The notes under the pieces: generated by a model
What the model saw: the letters and a program-made list of their open reading frames with translations, nothing else
Told to the model about the DNA's origin: nothing
Databases searched by the model: none
Shown here: piece by piece, positions 23,209-32,623 of the stretch
Layout of the letters: each line of letters begins with the position of its first letter
Numbering within the stretch: position 1 is the stretch's first letter
Made by a program: the position numbers and the translations under genes
Assembly: GCA_036898135.1 (NCBI GenBank)
Contig: CM072517.1
Coordinates: 63,636,769 to 63,700,768, forward strand
From: Oncomelania hupensis
Lineage: Eukaryota; Mollusca; Gastropoda; Littorinimorpha; Pomatiopsidae
Length of the DNA: 64,000 bases
Direction: 5' to 3'

Positions 23209-23645
23209 ACTTGCGTCTAGAACAGGATTGTTTGATCGCCCTTATAAAGCGCTTGTCCAGATCAAGAGCTGTTCAAGGTAATGGACTCGATTATAGAACA
23301 CGACTAATGGAATTTGCAAATTTCTTGTTGTAACATAATTAGGCCTATGTTCCCACGCCCAAGTGTCTATGGAATGTCTGATAAAGACGTCTAAATGAAC
23401 CACTACCGGTACATCGCTGTTGAAGGGCGGGGCGAGGCGGGGCAGGGCGGGGAATGAAAGGGGAAGGAAAGAGGAGGATGGGTGGAGATGGGGGAGGGAG
23501 TGGGGAGGTGGTGAAAGATTTGGTGAGGATGAGGAGGGTGGACGGGGGAGGGCTTTTGTGAGGTCAGGGGCCGAATGCGCGCGAGTAAAGAGTTAATATT
23601 AGGACGGAGGTGTTTAATTGTGGTTTCAGGCCAACATTAACTAAC
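23209..23645. other. Non-coding stretch, G-rich at the right
   Basis: A GGGGCG-rich run lies at ~23425-23560. No gene or repeat family was recognised. Confidence 0.4.
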
Positions 23646-23738
23646 TCTTCACACACACATTCACGCACACCCACACCCACACACACACACACACCCACAC
23701 ACCCACCTACACACACACACACACACATACCCCGAACC
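23646..23738. repeat. (CA)n microsatellite
   Basis: An interrupted CA/CCCA tract. Confidence 0.9.
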
Positions 23739-24124
23739 CACTCTCGACTAAAATAAAAGGTACACTCTAACGTGTTTGGGAGAGTGTTTGCACGTAACAG
23801 GATAGTGTTGTTGATGACACAACCTGCAAACTTTGGGATAACGGAGGAGCTTGAGCTATCAACTTTTCGCGAGTTTTTTTTTAATTTTAATTTTTTTTAA
23901 AACATGAGTAAATAGTAGAAAACTAGTTGTGATTCAAAAAAGGGAACAACGACCAGTAAAAACAGCTGTGTCGCAAACGGGCAAATAGAGAGAGGTGAAA
24001 TTGGATGTTTATATTCAATATTGGGACACCATCGACGATTAAGTGTAGGTGGCAACGTCATTAAAAAAAAAAAGTCTCAACGGAATGTAATGATCATGCA
24101 TTCTTTTGAGGGCAGTTTTATATA

Positions 24125-24290
24125 AATGGTGTGTGAGTGTGTATGTGTGTGTGAGAGAGAGAGCGAGAGAGAGAGAGAGAGAGCATTTGCGTGTGTATGT
24201 GTGTGTGTGAGAGGCAGACAGAGAGAGAGAGACAGAGAGAGAGACAGAGAGAGTTAGATAGAGACAGACAGACAAGGATAGACAGACAGA
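24125..24290. repeat. (GT)n and (GA/GACA)n microsatellites
   Basis: GT runs alternate with GA and GACA runs over ~165 bp. Confidence 0.9.
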
Positions 24291-24772
24291 AACGGAGACT
24301 TCTGCGATTAATAAAGTGCAACAACATTAACAAGAAACTAACACACCCTATTTCAAATTAAAAAAAGAATTGTAGTGAAAAATAAAATTACAAACATGAT
24401 GGCAAGTTACCCAAATGTACTCCAGACATTCACATAAATAGTCGAAAAATAAGCTTTTTCAAAAGTGTTCAATTTCTTGGCAGTGTTGTGATTCGGCTCT
24501 ATCCTAACAAAGCAAACCGTAAACCATGGAATGATAGGTCACTGTCTGAATAATCTGCAAGCGAAAACTTATCCACATCGGCTCAGCCAAATTTCAGATT
24601 CAGCGCAAGACGTGTTAAGAAATTGTAAAGCACAATGACCTTACCTTTTGAGAGTGATCAAGTACGAATGATCCAATATGCTTACAAGCAGATAAAGTAT
24701 TCGCAAAGAAAAGAAAAAACAACACCAAAGATGAATTTGAGTTCAGTTATTATTGAATTATTCTTTTGCCTT

Positions 24773-25071
24773 GGGGTGTCGGATAGCGCAGTGGTTGGAG
24801 CAATCGCTACTGTGTCGCAAGTTAAGCACCGTCCATGTGCGGTTAGCACTTGGATGGGTGACCGCAAACCGTGAAGCGACAAATAACAACGCCCCCAGTT
24901 GACTCAACTGTGACTGAGTACCTACTCTCTTAAGGGTGGGGAAGGTAAATCAGCGAGGGAGAGAGACGGGTATCACCCTCATTACGCTGGCCCAAGATAA
25001 GTGTGATCTCCAACATCACGCTCCCCTACGGCCACAAGGCTATGGGACCACCTTTACCACCACCTTACCTT
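24773..25071 (+). mobile_element. SINE with tRNA-like and 5S rRNA-like promoter, family K copy 1
   Basis: The first ~35 bp (GGATAGCGCAGTGGTTGGAG) look like a tRNA A-box arm. Directly after, 24819-24863 reproduces the internal control region of 5S rRNA: AAGTTAAGC, a spacer, then GGTTAGC and ACTTGGATGGGTGACC. A ~200-bp body follows with CCCAGTTGACTCAACTGTGA. Both sides carry TTTTGCCTT (24764-24772 and 25072-25080). Reversed copy 2 lies at 49590-49925. SINE3-type elements with 5S promoters are known; the tRNA-like extension upstream is the odd part. Confidence 0.8.
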
Positions 25072-25189
25072 TTTTGCCTTAGCAAAAGGTGTGTTTTGAA
25101 CCAAAAAAAAAAATTATTCAGAGCGACGGCCCCACCGACTGACCAACAACCGGACTGGTACTGAATGACCATTGATTGGAAATACTTTA

Positions 25190-25690
25190 TTACCCAAGGT
25201 AAGGCTGCTTCGCTCCCTTGTCATCTCCATCTTTTTATATGCTTGCGAGACATGGACCCTCACAGCAGATCTCCAACGAAGAATACAAAGCATGAAGATG
25301 AGGTGCTACAGAAGACTTGTGGGCATTTCCTATACCCAGCACATCAGCAACGACGAAGTACGACGGACCATCACACGGGCCATTGGACAACACGATGGCC
25401 TGCTCACGGTGGAGAAAGGACGGAAACTCCGATGGTATGGCCACGTCACCAGATCATCAGGTCTTGCAAAGACCATTCTGCAAGGCACAGTGCAAGGAGG
25501 TAGAAGAAGAGGGAGACCGAAAAAGAGGTGGGAGGACAACATTTGAGAATGGACTGGTTTGACACTGAGCGAAACAATCAGGGTTGCTGAGGACAGGGAA
25601 AGATGGATTACGCTGGTTAAACGATCATCTGCGGTGCCCCTACGACCTTCGAGTTACGGGATAGGATAGAATAGATAGGATAGGATAGTT
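25190..25690 (+). pseudogene. RTE-like LINE B, C-terminal fragment 2 (one stop)
   Basis: It encodes LLRSLVISIFLYACETWTL, an ADLQRRIQSM block, KLRWYGHVTRSSGLAKTILQ, GRPKKRWEDN and RPSSYGIG, ending in a GGATAG/AATAG repeat tail at 25662-25690. An in-frame TGA at ~25544 replaces the CGA codon implied by the other copies, a CpG-type transition. It starts mid-domain, so it is 5'-truncated. It is inserted in family C copy 2. Confidence 0.93.
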
Positions 25691-25823
25691 TGGGTAAACT
25701 ATCCTCAGCAAAAAACTAAACTCAGCAAAATCGCTGTAGCCGTCTTTGAGAGTTTGATGAAAATGTGTTCAGCAACAAAAATGACTCCAGTGACCTTGAC
25801 CTTTGCGGTTGACCAAATACGAT

Positions 25824-26422
25824 ACCCCCGTTGGGGTGCCGGGGGTTTCAGTATAAATAGTATCCCCACTTTCTGGAAATTTAGTGCTTTAAATTCCCAC
25901 TGTCGCTGTCTTTCTCATTTGCTCTTTCTCATTCCTGCTCTGTTTTATCAATCTGCTATACTATCGTCTTCTTCGCTAGACCAGTCACCTACCTTTTTTC
26001 TTGAAAACTCTTCCGGGACAAGACTCCTTGTTTGTGTATGAGGTCTGTTGGATCAGCTTGGGAATATTGGACGATTTCTGCCAGGTGGTCACTATGGCTT
26101 CCTATGATGTTATTATTTAGCAATGTAGGCATTTTATATGTATATGTTTTGTTGATAATTTATAATGATGTTTGTATTCTATTTTGTTTTTGTAAACGGG
26201 GGTTCGATAAGTTGGGGTGAAGCCTCAGCCGCCCCTGCGTGGGATGTCTTTATTGTAAAGTGACTGGCTGGTGGAGGGCATTCAATGTTCCCACTAGGGT
26301 TGTTTCAGCAGATCTTTTATGCGTAATTGGGGGTTGTCCGGTCCTGATTTGGCTCGGAAGAGTCAGCTGGACCTAAAGCAACAATTATGTAATGTAATGT
26401 AATGTAATGTAATGTAATGTAA
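25824..26422 (+). mobile_element. Family A retroposon, copy 6 (full length, TSD)
   Basis: A full-length plus-strand copy with a perfect 14-bp target duplication TGACCAAATACGAT at 25810-25823 and 26423-26436. It starts ACCCCCGTTGGGGTGCC, has TATAAATAGT at 25852, and ends in seven to eight TAATG units. The clean duplication and intact ends make it a good reference copy. It is inserted in family C copy 2. Confidence 0.97.
25850..25861 (+). promoter_or_regulatory. TATA-like box shared by full-length family A copies
   Basis: AGTATAAATAGT occurs about 27-38 bp from the 5' end and is conserved in copies 2, 3, 6, 8, 10 and 11. It could be a downstream TATA-type element or simply conserved element sequence. 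Function is inferred only. Confidence 0.35.
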
Positions 26423-26796
26423 TGACCAAATACGATGGTACGGAAGGCAAGCCACTAAACCTAGGTAATGTGTCTATAAAACCGGTTCAGTGGTTCTTGA
26501 GAGAAGGCTTCCAACGGATCGACTGACTTTTGGTTCGTTTTGATTTCCCCCCGACTAATTCAAAGTGTTTCCAGATAAACATCGTAAAAGGCAAGACACG
26601 GAGAGAGCAGAGGGGGTAAAGAGGGAACATACCCCATTAGCTTCAGGTTTTAAAAGAAGGGTGGAGATATGATGACCTTTCTGTTTCCACACAAGACCGC
26701 TCTGTACAATGGGGCAAACGAGCAAATACCATTGGGCGACACACGGCACATTTCGTCATCCTTGTCGTCATTTGGAAATGAAGCGCGCATTTCTTT

Positions 26797-26798
<2 letters not shown>

Positions 26799-26832
<34 letters not shown>
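26799..26832. repeat. Poly(T) tract
   Basis: About 34 thymines, possibly a reversed A-tail. The preceding unique sequence was not recognised as a family. Confidence 0.9.
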
Positions 26833-26834
<2 letters not shown>

Positions 26835-26974
26835 GGGGGGCTTTTGTTCTCATTCTTTTAAACTTTATTTTACGCCTACAACTTATACAATGTTCAAAAC
26901 CACCCACCCCAAGAGTAGATACAGGATTTGATGCATAGCAAGTGCAAGCTCGCAAATACTAATTGTGAGAAACA

Positions 26975-27425
26975 GACCAGTATAGCCGAGCGGAGTATTT
27001 GACTCTCGTCTCTCGGCCACACTACCTTGAAAAGACGGCCCAACCCGAGCTGTTACATGTATTTTCATTTTATCCCTCACAAGAGGTACATAAAAATATT
27101 TGCCCTGCAAGGCGGTGAAGCGTGGTTGGTAGTAAAACCGGGTTGCCGGCTACTAGTGCCACGACACTCTTCGGCGAAGTCGCTGCCACCGACTTGCATA
27201 AAATTCCTGCCGACAATGTAGATCCGCTCACCACCAAAAGCAGAAGACGAATGGTCAGCCGGGGAAAACAAATGTCGTGTCGCCTTGTCCTGCATAACCC
27301 AATGACTGCGCCACACTAAAGGATTCTGCACAGCAGGAGCCACCCAAGACCTGCCTACCCAAAAAATGCAAGGTAGACAACCTCTCCGCCAAGCCCCAAC
27401 CAGTCGCCTCCGACTTCGCCACACC
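26975..27425 (+). repeat. Dispersed repeat family I, copy 1
   Basis: ~450 bp similar in reverse to 46640-47085. Shared blocks are TAGCCGAGCGG ... CTCTCGGCCAC, GAGCTGTTA, CGGTGAAGCGTGGTTGGTAG, GTGCCACGACACT, ACCACCAAAAGCAGAAG and GTCGTGTCGCCTTGTCCTGC. The TAGCCGAGCGG start looks like a class II tRNA A box, but no B box is evident. Matching ~100-codon frames on one strand of both copies are probably a by-product. Confidence 0.75.
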
Positions 27426-27493
27426 ATAATAAAATATGAAGAACGCGGCATCTTGAGTGTCGTATAAAAGTTTAACTTCAATACTTATGAGCT

Positions 27494-27549
27494 ACGTCCC
27501 CTATATGCGTAGGTGTCCGGGGACTTTAATCTACCCAACAAACAAACAA
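27494..27549 (+). mobile_element. Mini retro-insert family P, copy 1 (56 bp, TSD)
   Basis: The insert consists of ACGTCCCCTATATGCG ... GTGTCCGGGGAC, then TTTAATCTA and an (ACAA)n tail. It is flanked by ACTTATGAGCT at 27483-27493 and 27550-27560. GTCCCC (27496-27501) pairs with GGGGAC (27519-27524). A second copy with the same 5' boundary is at 42214-42273. Confidence 0.85.
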
Positions 27550-27781
27550 ACTTATGAGCTGATACTAACATGTAAAGGGGCATCGTTATATATCGAGGAT
27601 GTGTCTTTATTTCGTTTGTGTCAAGTGGGAAGTTGCATTGTGTTGTCACCTGAAAAGACAATACAATGGGTAATCGTTGGTCAAATCGACCGCTCGGCTT
27701 TGAATTGTAGGCTTCTTCTTCCTTGTAATGTAAACAAACCACTGTGATTACTCATTCACATTTTCGCTGCGGTACTTTAAA

Positions 27782-27784
<3 letters not shown>

Positions 27785-27851
<67 letters not shown>
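27785..27851. repeat. (ATT)n microsatellite
   Basis: About 22 ATT units. Confidence 0.97.
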
Positions 27852-27852
<1 letters not shown>

Positions 27853-28391
27853 TTAACAGTGATGCTATTAATAGGTAGGTAAACAAATAACTATTGATTT
27901 ACTCGTATATGAAAACCCTACTTTTAAAAAAAAAAGTTTTTTTTTGGGATGGTGGGGAGAGTGGGGGTGAGGGTGGAGGTAAGTGAGTGGTTGGAGGCAG
28001 CTGGGTGAGGCTGAATGATTTTTTTTTCCGGCGGGACAACACTCACTGTGAATTTGAAAACGATGTAGCGCTGAAATGTGTGCTATTGCGACTCCTTAAA
28101 AAAAAAACCGCTCCCTAGGTCTTTTTTTTATATATATTACACACGTCGACGATGCTGTACCAAAAAGGCGATGTCAGCGGGTGAGCGACTTCCTTCGACG
28201 TTGCTCGACTCGACTAGGCTTGTGTATGCTTCTAGGTTTGATTTTGACTTGACCTTTCATCAACGTATTAGGTAAACACAGTTTTTGGCTGAGACTTGCC
28301 GGGGCTTAAAATGAGAGTTACTGAATTCGCCCCCCCCCCACCCCCCTTCCCACCCATCTCTGGTACGCTGTGTTTTAAGATGTGGCTTTTG
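27852..28391. other. Non-coding stretch
   Basis: Short homopolymers (poly-T, poly-C). No gene was found. Confidence 0.4.
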
Positions 28392-28399
28392 GTACCTGC

Positions 28400-28946
28400 T
28401 AGGGCTGGACGGTTTTACCGATACGTAACTGTTTAGGTTTAGAAACGCGACGGTACGGTATACCCGTGCGAGTGTCCAAGGTCCGGTTTACTGGGAAATC
28501 TCGACAACACATAACGCGACAGTGGGCGACATCTTGTCCGCCCAGAGAGCGAGTCTAAAGCCCAAACACGTGGAGAAGAACTTATAAGAACAGCAGCTTA
28601 TCCACGTGTTTGAGCATGGTACCAGTCGCCAATCCTTCTGAACTCCTAAAGTTCTTAAAGACCTTTCCCGTTGAATGTTTTTGTTTTATGTTGATTCTGT
28701 AGTTTAAAGTTTACTGACGTTCTAAACAGTGATTAATCATAATTTGCTTTGAAGGTGTTCAAGCAAAAATAAAGCTTCAGTTTCTATGGAAATGTGGTTC
28801 TTTGAAACTGTTTTAAAGTGTATGACAATTTTTTTTTGCGTCGGTCACTGCTGTCAGTGCCATATTCCACCGGTACGAAATACCGATACGACCTAAAAAT
28901 ACCGCGGTAATACCGGTACGAATTTGACCCACGGTACCTAGCTCTA
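28400..28946 (+). mobile_element. Non-autonomous hAT transposon with transposase remnant
   Basis: A 547-bp element flanked by an 8-bp duplication GTACCTGC (28392-28399 and 28947-28954), the size made by hAT transposases. The ends are imperfect inverted repeats (TAGGGCTGG and TAGAGCTAGG), with GGTAC/ACCG-rich subterminal DNA. Inside, 28519-28587 encodes the conserved hAT C-terminal segment. The rest of the transposase is lost. Confidence 0.85.
28519..28587 (+). pseudogene. hAT transposase C-terminal remnant
   Basis: The frame reads TVGDILSAQRASLKPKHVEK then NL-stop. This corresponds to the 'S-T-A-G-D-I-V-S-A-Q-R' segment near the end of the hAT dimerisation domain. About 22 codons survive, with no catalytic residues. 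Confidence 0.8.
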
Positions 28947-28954
28947 GTACCTGC

Positions 28955-29950
28955 CGTGCAGCGTGTACAAAAAAGGGTTGAAGTCAGTCTGAGGCTATTT
29001 CATAAGAGAGGGTTTGAACGGGACCCATTTTGACCATAACCCCCTCCACAGATCCTTTTAACATTTACAGTGAGTGTTGCCACACTGAAAAAATAAGCTC
29101 CTCCCTCCCTCCCCCCCCCCACTCTCAAAAAAACCCAACCAACAAACCAAATAAACAAACAACTGTTTTGAAAATATAGTTGATTAAAAAAACCACATTG
29201 ATGCAATCCGTATTTTTGAGCCTATTAAAAGAAATAGCCTTTGGCTAGCCAGACAACATTCTGGAGCTAAAAATAGCATCTACCAAAACCGGTAAGAGGC
29301 AGAAACCGTAAAAACAATTGCTCGTAAGTTTTTTTTTAGTGTTTTTTGTTTGTTTTTTTACAATTTTTAGATTAATAAAATAGACCATAAACTACCCCAG
29401 ATACCAAAGACGCACACTTCAAACCGTGTGATTCACTCAGAAATAGCGTCAAAGGTCATACCATTAAAAACCAGGGCAAAATTACTTCCTTGTCAGAGCC
29501 GAAACGGAAAATTCCAAATTTAGCGATTGCTTTGAGTAACGAAAGCCCGCTGTATCATCGTTTAATGTAATAACAATACGGATTTTAAGGTAAACCCGTG
29601 TTTGCCAACAGTAAACAAAACCTTGGAATTGGGGCCTTTTAATCCACGTTACTGAGGAGAAATATCTCCAATAAGCGTATTAACGACACAAAAAAAGAAG
29701 AAAAAAGCAGTGTACGAATTTTAGGTCAAAACTACTTTCCCTAGGAAGTTCTCCGTTTCGTGAGAGCGTCAGCGGGGCTTGGCGAAAATCCAGGGCCTGC
29801 TTTTATAAGGCTTGAGAAGAAACCTGAATGAGGTACTCAGAACAAAAACCAAACCAAACCAACATCTTCCTGCGGGAAAAACAAAGTATCCCACAATTTG
29901 GCTTGTTGGTAACTGGAATGGGAAAAAACCTAACGCTTTTGAAAGAGAAT
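28955..29950. other. Non-coding stretch
   Basis: One kilobase without recognised gene or family, except the faint similarity of 29855-29940 to 9985-10095. Confidence 0.4.
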
Positions 29951-29952
<2 letters not shown>

Positions 29953-30033
<81 letters not shown>

Positions 30034-30345
30034 GAGGATTTTTATAGCGCACTTATCTCGCCGTGCTTGACCAGACTCTAGGCGCTGGCCGATACAGGAT
30101 CTAACTCAAACCGCCCGAGACGCCCACCCGCAGCCTTTGGGCGCATGGTCTGACGCCCGGACAACTGAGCACTATCCTGGCCAACCCAGGATGGGGGAGA
30201 AGGACCAAGTGCATGCTGGGTGTTTTCTTGTTACCGGCACTCACCCGTCTAGGACATGAGCGTCAGGAGCTTTAAAGTCCGTTATGATGGAATGTATGCG
30301 ACACACAGACTAGATCTCGGTTTATACTCTCATCCGAAGAAGTTC
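29953..30345 (-). mobile_element. SINE family F, copy 3, with expanded (ATT)n tail
   Basis: Reverse-strand F sequence: TTTTTATAGCGCACTTATCTCG at the tail side, TAGGCGCTGGCCGATACAGG, GGGCGCATGGTCTGACG, CTAGGACATGAGCGTCAGG and AGTCCGTTATGATGGAATG. It is truncated before the tRNA-like head near 30345. The 27-unit ATT tract (29953-30033) sits exactly where the SINE's AAT-type tail should be. Confidence 0.85.
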
Positions 30346-30639
30346 ATTGCCCCCCAAATAGTTTTACAATCTAGGGTTGTGCAGCCTTGGTAGTTTTGAA
30401 CAAGGTTATTTATAGAAAGTGCCTGCTTTCTAATCATATCATAGAGCTATCGGCCATCTTTAGCCAGAGAGCAATATGAATAAGCGTCGTTGATGCTTAT
30501 GCTGTCAGTGGTTCTTAGTTCATGCTGTGTTTATTTTGCGTGTGTGCGATGTAACCAAGCGCAAGGAGATATTCCAAAGGAGCTCAGTCACGTGTTGCTT
30601 GTAGTTTTGTGAAATGCGCGTTTTTGGTTTGTTTTTGTC

Positions 30640-30801
30640 CCTGTACATGGCAAATGTTTACATTCTTATGTTCTGCCGCCATTTGTTCCCTGTGAGAAAA
30701 ATAAAGTCGTATTGTATTGTATTGTATTGTATTGTATTGTATTGTATTGTATTGTATTGTATTGTATTGTATTGTATTGTATTGTATTGCATTGTATTGT
30801 A
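30640..30801 (+). repeat. Retroelement 3' end with (GTATT)n pentanucleotide tail
   Basis: AAAAATAAAGTCGTATTG is a polyadenylation-like signal (30699-30706). It is followed by ~18 GTATT units to 30801. The upstream sequence probably is a LINE 3' UTR, but no coding part was found. Confidence 0.6.
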
Positions 30802-31231
30802 AACAGACTCTGGTTTATAACTCTTAGGACTCTCGGTCAAGGTTTAAATATCGCACATATCAGAAAGAAACAACAATGGCAAAATATATAAGCAAATTAA
30901 TAGTCAGATTCTCAGCTTGTATTAGACAATTATATTTAACGTCATTTTAATTTAGGGCTGAGATACACTTTAAGATAGAAAGAGGAGGACATTGTCCTTT
31001 CAGGACAAAAAAAGCAACAACACACGTTTGAAGAACGGTAAGTGTAAAGCAGCAAATTTCTTCACCTTAAACGCAGCCAAAGGCATAATTATTTGCTGTT
31101 TTTGAGTTGACACATTGTACTCTGTTACGTTGAGACGCGCGCGATGGTGCGAGTGGGACGCGCGCAGTGGATCAGATCGTTTTATTTTGCAAAGCATGCA
31201 AAAGTAGAGTGTATTTACCTTTGGTTTGATT

Positions 31232-31296
31232 GATTGATTGATTGATTGATTGTTGCTTTTGGTCCAGCGGACTCTTCCGAGCCAAATCAGGACCGG
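31232..31296 (-). mobile_element. Family A retroposon, copy 7 (65-bp 3' fragment, TSD)
   Basis: A (TGAT)n tail plus GTTGCTTTTGGTCCAGCGG ... CAGGACCG. The 12-bp duplication TTTGGTTTGATT lies at 31220-31231 and 31297-31308, inside LTR E2. Confidence 0.93.
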
Positions 31297-31555
31297 TTTG
31301 GTTTGATTTTGCGTTGTTGTTAGAAGAAGCTTTGTATAACTTTGATAATTTTAGTTGGTCGATATTATTTGAGAATTTTCTAGAGTTGGTTGTTTACTAT
31401 CGATCGAAGCGTGTGGATAATTCTAGTGGTAACTAGAGACGCTTCCATCCTAAATATGGTTGTATGACGTGAGACAGTGATGACGAAATTTGTTCTGATT
31501 GGTTATAATTGTGTCTTGCCCGAACGTTCTTTATTTCTCTGGAGCATGGAGAGAC

Positions 31556-31563
31556 TATATAAG
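31556..31563 (+). promoter_or_regulatory. LTR E TATA box
   Basis: TATATAAG followed by TGCCGCACTG. It is also recognisable, reversed, in E1 near 2020. A likely Pol II promoter of the retroelement. Confidence 0.6.
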
Positions 31564-31588
31564 TGCCGCACTGTTTCACAAGGGGGTT

Positions 31589-31740
31589 AGTAACCGAAAG
31601 GTACCTGGTTCGAATCCCGGATTGGCCAATGTGTGACCATATTATTTTCCCCTTACCATCAACTGGTTCGCTGGTGTCAGAATAATGTGACCAGTAGTCG
31701 CCTATAATGCTTCGGTGTCGTGTGACTATAATCTACAGTT
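31589..31740 (+). mobile_element. tRNA-derived SINE, family D copy 2 (5'-truncated, TSD)
   Basis: It lacks the A box. It starts at AGTAACCGAAAGG, keeps the B box GGTTCGAATCCCGG and the whole body to CTATAATCTACAG. The 11-bp duplication ACAAGGGGGTT lies at 31578-31588 and 31741-31751, in LTR E2. It is more diverged than the copies at 49352 and 57167. Confidence 0.92.
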
Positions 31741-31969
31741 ACAAGGGGGTTGTGTTGAAAGTGAAAAGTTGAGAGTGGAAAAAGCGATTGTATGCAGTTG
31801 TTGATGTTTGCTGAATAAAGTTGGAAAACTACATACGGCGACTCTCTGCCTTGTTGTTGAGTGGACAGGTTGCGTGGATAAACGAATCCGAGTTACACTT
31901 ATCAGGAGGATTCAAGCATTGGGGCTGAAACAACTACTGATAAAAACAAAAACAACGTAGAGTGTAACA

Positions 31970-32610
31970 CACTCAAAAGCTGTATGATGCGTGGTATGGG
32001 GTAAGGGAGATAGCGGGAAAGGAATGGAGTGGTATGAGGTGGGGGCCATAGGTCCTAATGGAAAACAAGAGGTGTTTTTTTTAAATGATGTTGCGAACGT
32101 CCTTAAGAACATAATTATTTGTGATGTAGTACTGAGTGCATAAATACTAACCACAAATTATTTATTAAAAAAACAAACAAACAAATGCCAAACAACTCCC
32201 CGTATGTATTCTTTAACCCTAAACTGATATGTTTGTAAATTGAAACAACAAACAAGCACCCAACAACTGGCCTATTTTCAAATGCCAACAGTAATTGTTT
32301 TTACTGCAAGCGGGAGTTTCAGATATTTTCAGCGTACTGTTATAAAACCCTTCAGCGGACCCGTTCTTCAATTTTCAGTATAAGAACTATTGAAGTCTTT
32401 TCATTGACGACATGATTTTAGGCTTTTCATAAGCAAATACAAACACGTACATAAATTCAATGGAATTCAATTCAACTCAACAAATGTTTATTGCCATCAA
32501 AGAAAGCCATTTGTGTCGCCTTTGAAGAGATATAAACATGCAAAATAAACGACAGTTCTGAAAAACTAACACTCACATCAACAAATGTTACATTTACAGA
32601 TTCCGTCGTT
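31970..32610. other. Non-coding stretch
   Basis: 32455-32550 (AATTCAATTCAACTC, TTTATTGCCATCAAAG) resembles a reversed LINE 3' tail. Otherwise nothing was recognised. Confidence 0.35.
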
Positions 32611-32623
32611 TTCCCTACCCACA

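Larger units (their letters stand above)
24410..26590 (+). repeat. Dispersed repeat family C, copy 2, with three nested insertions
   Basis: C-family blocks are GTGTTGTGATTCGGC (24484), GGAATGATAGGTCACTG, GTAAAGCACAATGACC, GAGCGACGGCCCCACCGACTG (25119), CAGTGACCTTGACCTTTG (25790), TAGGTAATGTGTCTATAAA and TTCAGTGGTTCTTGAG (26483). They are interrupted by SINE K (24773-25071), LINE B (25190-25690) and retroposon A (25824-26422). Removing these restores a ~750-bp unit colinear with copies 1 and 3. Confidence 0.8.
31123..31969 (+). mobile_element. Solo LTR, family E copy 2, with two nested insertions
   Basis: It begins TGTTACGTTGAGACGCG and ends GTGTAACA, with short inverted TG...CA ends and flanking 5-bp TACTC/CACTC (one mismatch). 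It has a TATATAAG box (31556-31563) and AATAAAG (31814-31820), the U3/R signals of an LTR. It is interrupted by a 65-bp family A fragment and a truncated SINE D. Without these the LTR is ~607 bp. No internal retrotransposon region follows, so it is a solo LTR. The superfamily is unassigned. Confidence 0.85.

Noticed and set aside
24819..24863. 5S rRNA gene
   Set aside because: Only the internal control region is conserved. The rest diverges into a SINE body with a target duplication.
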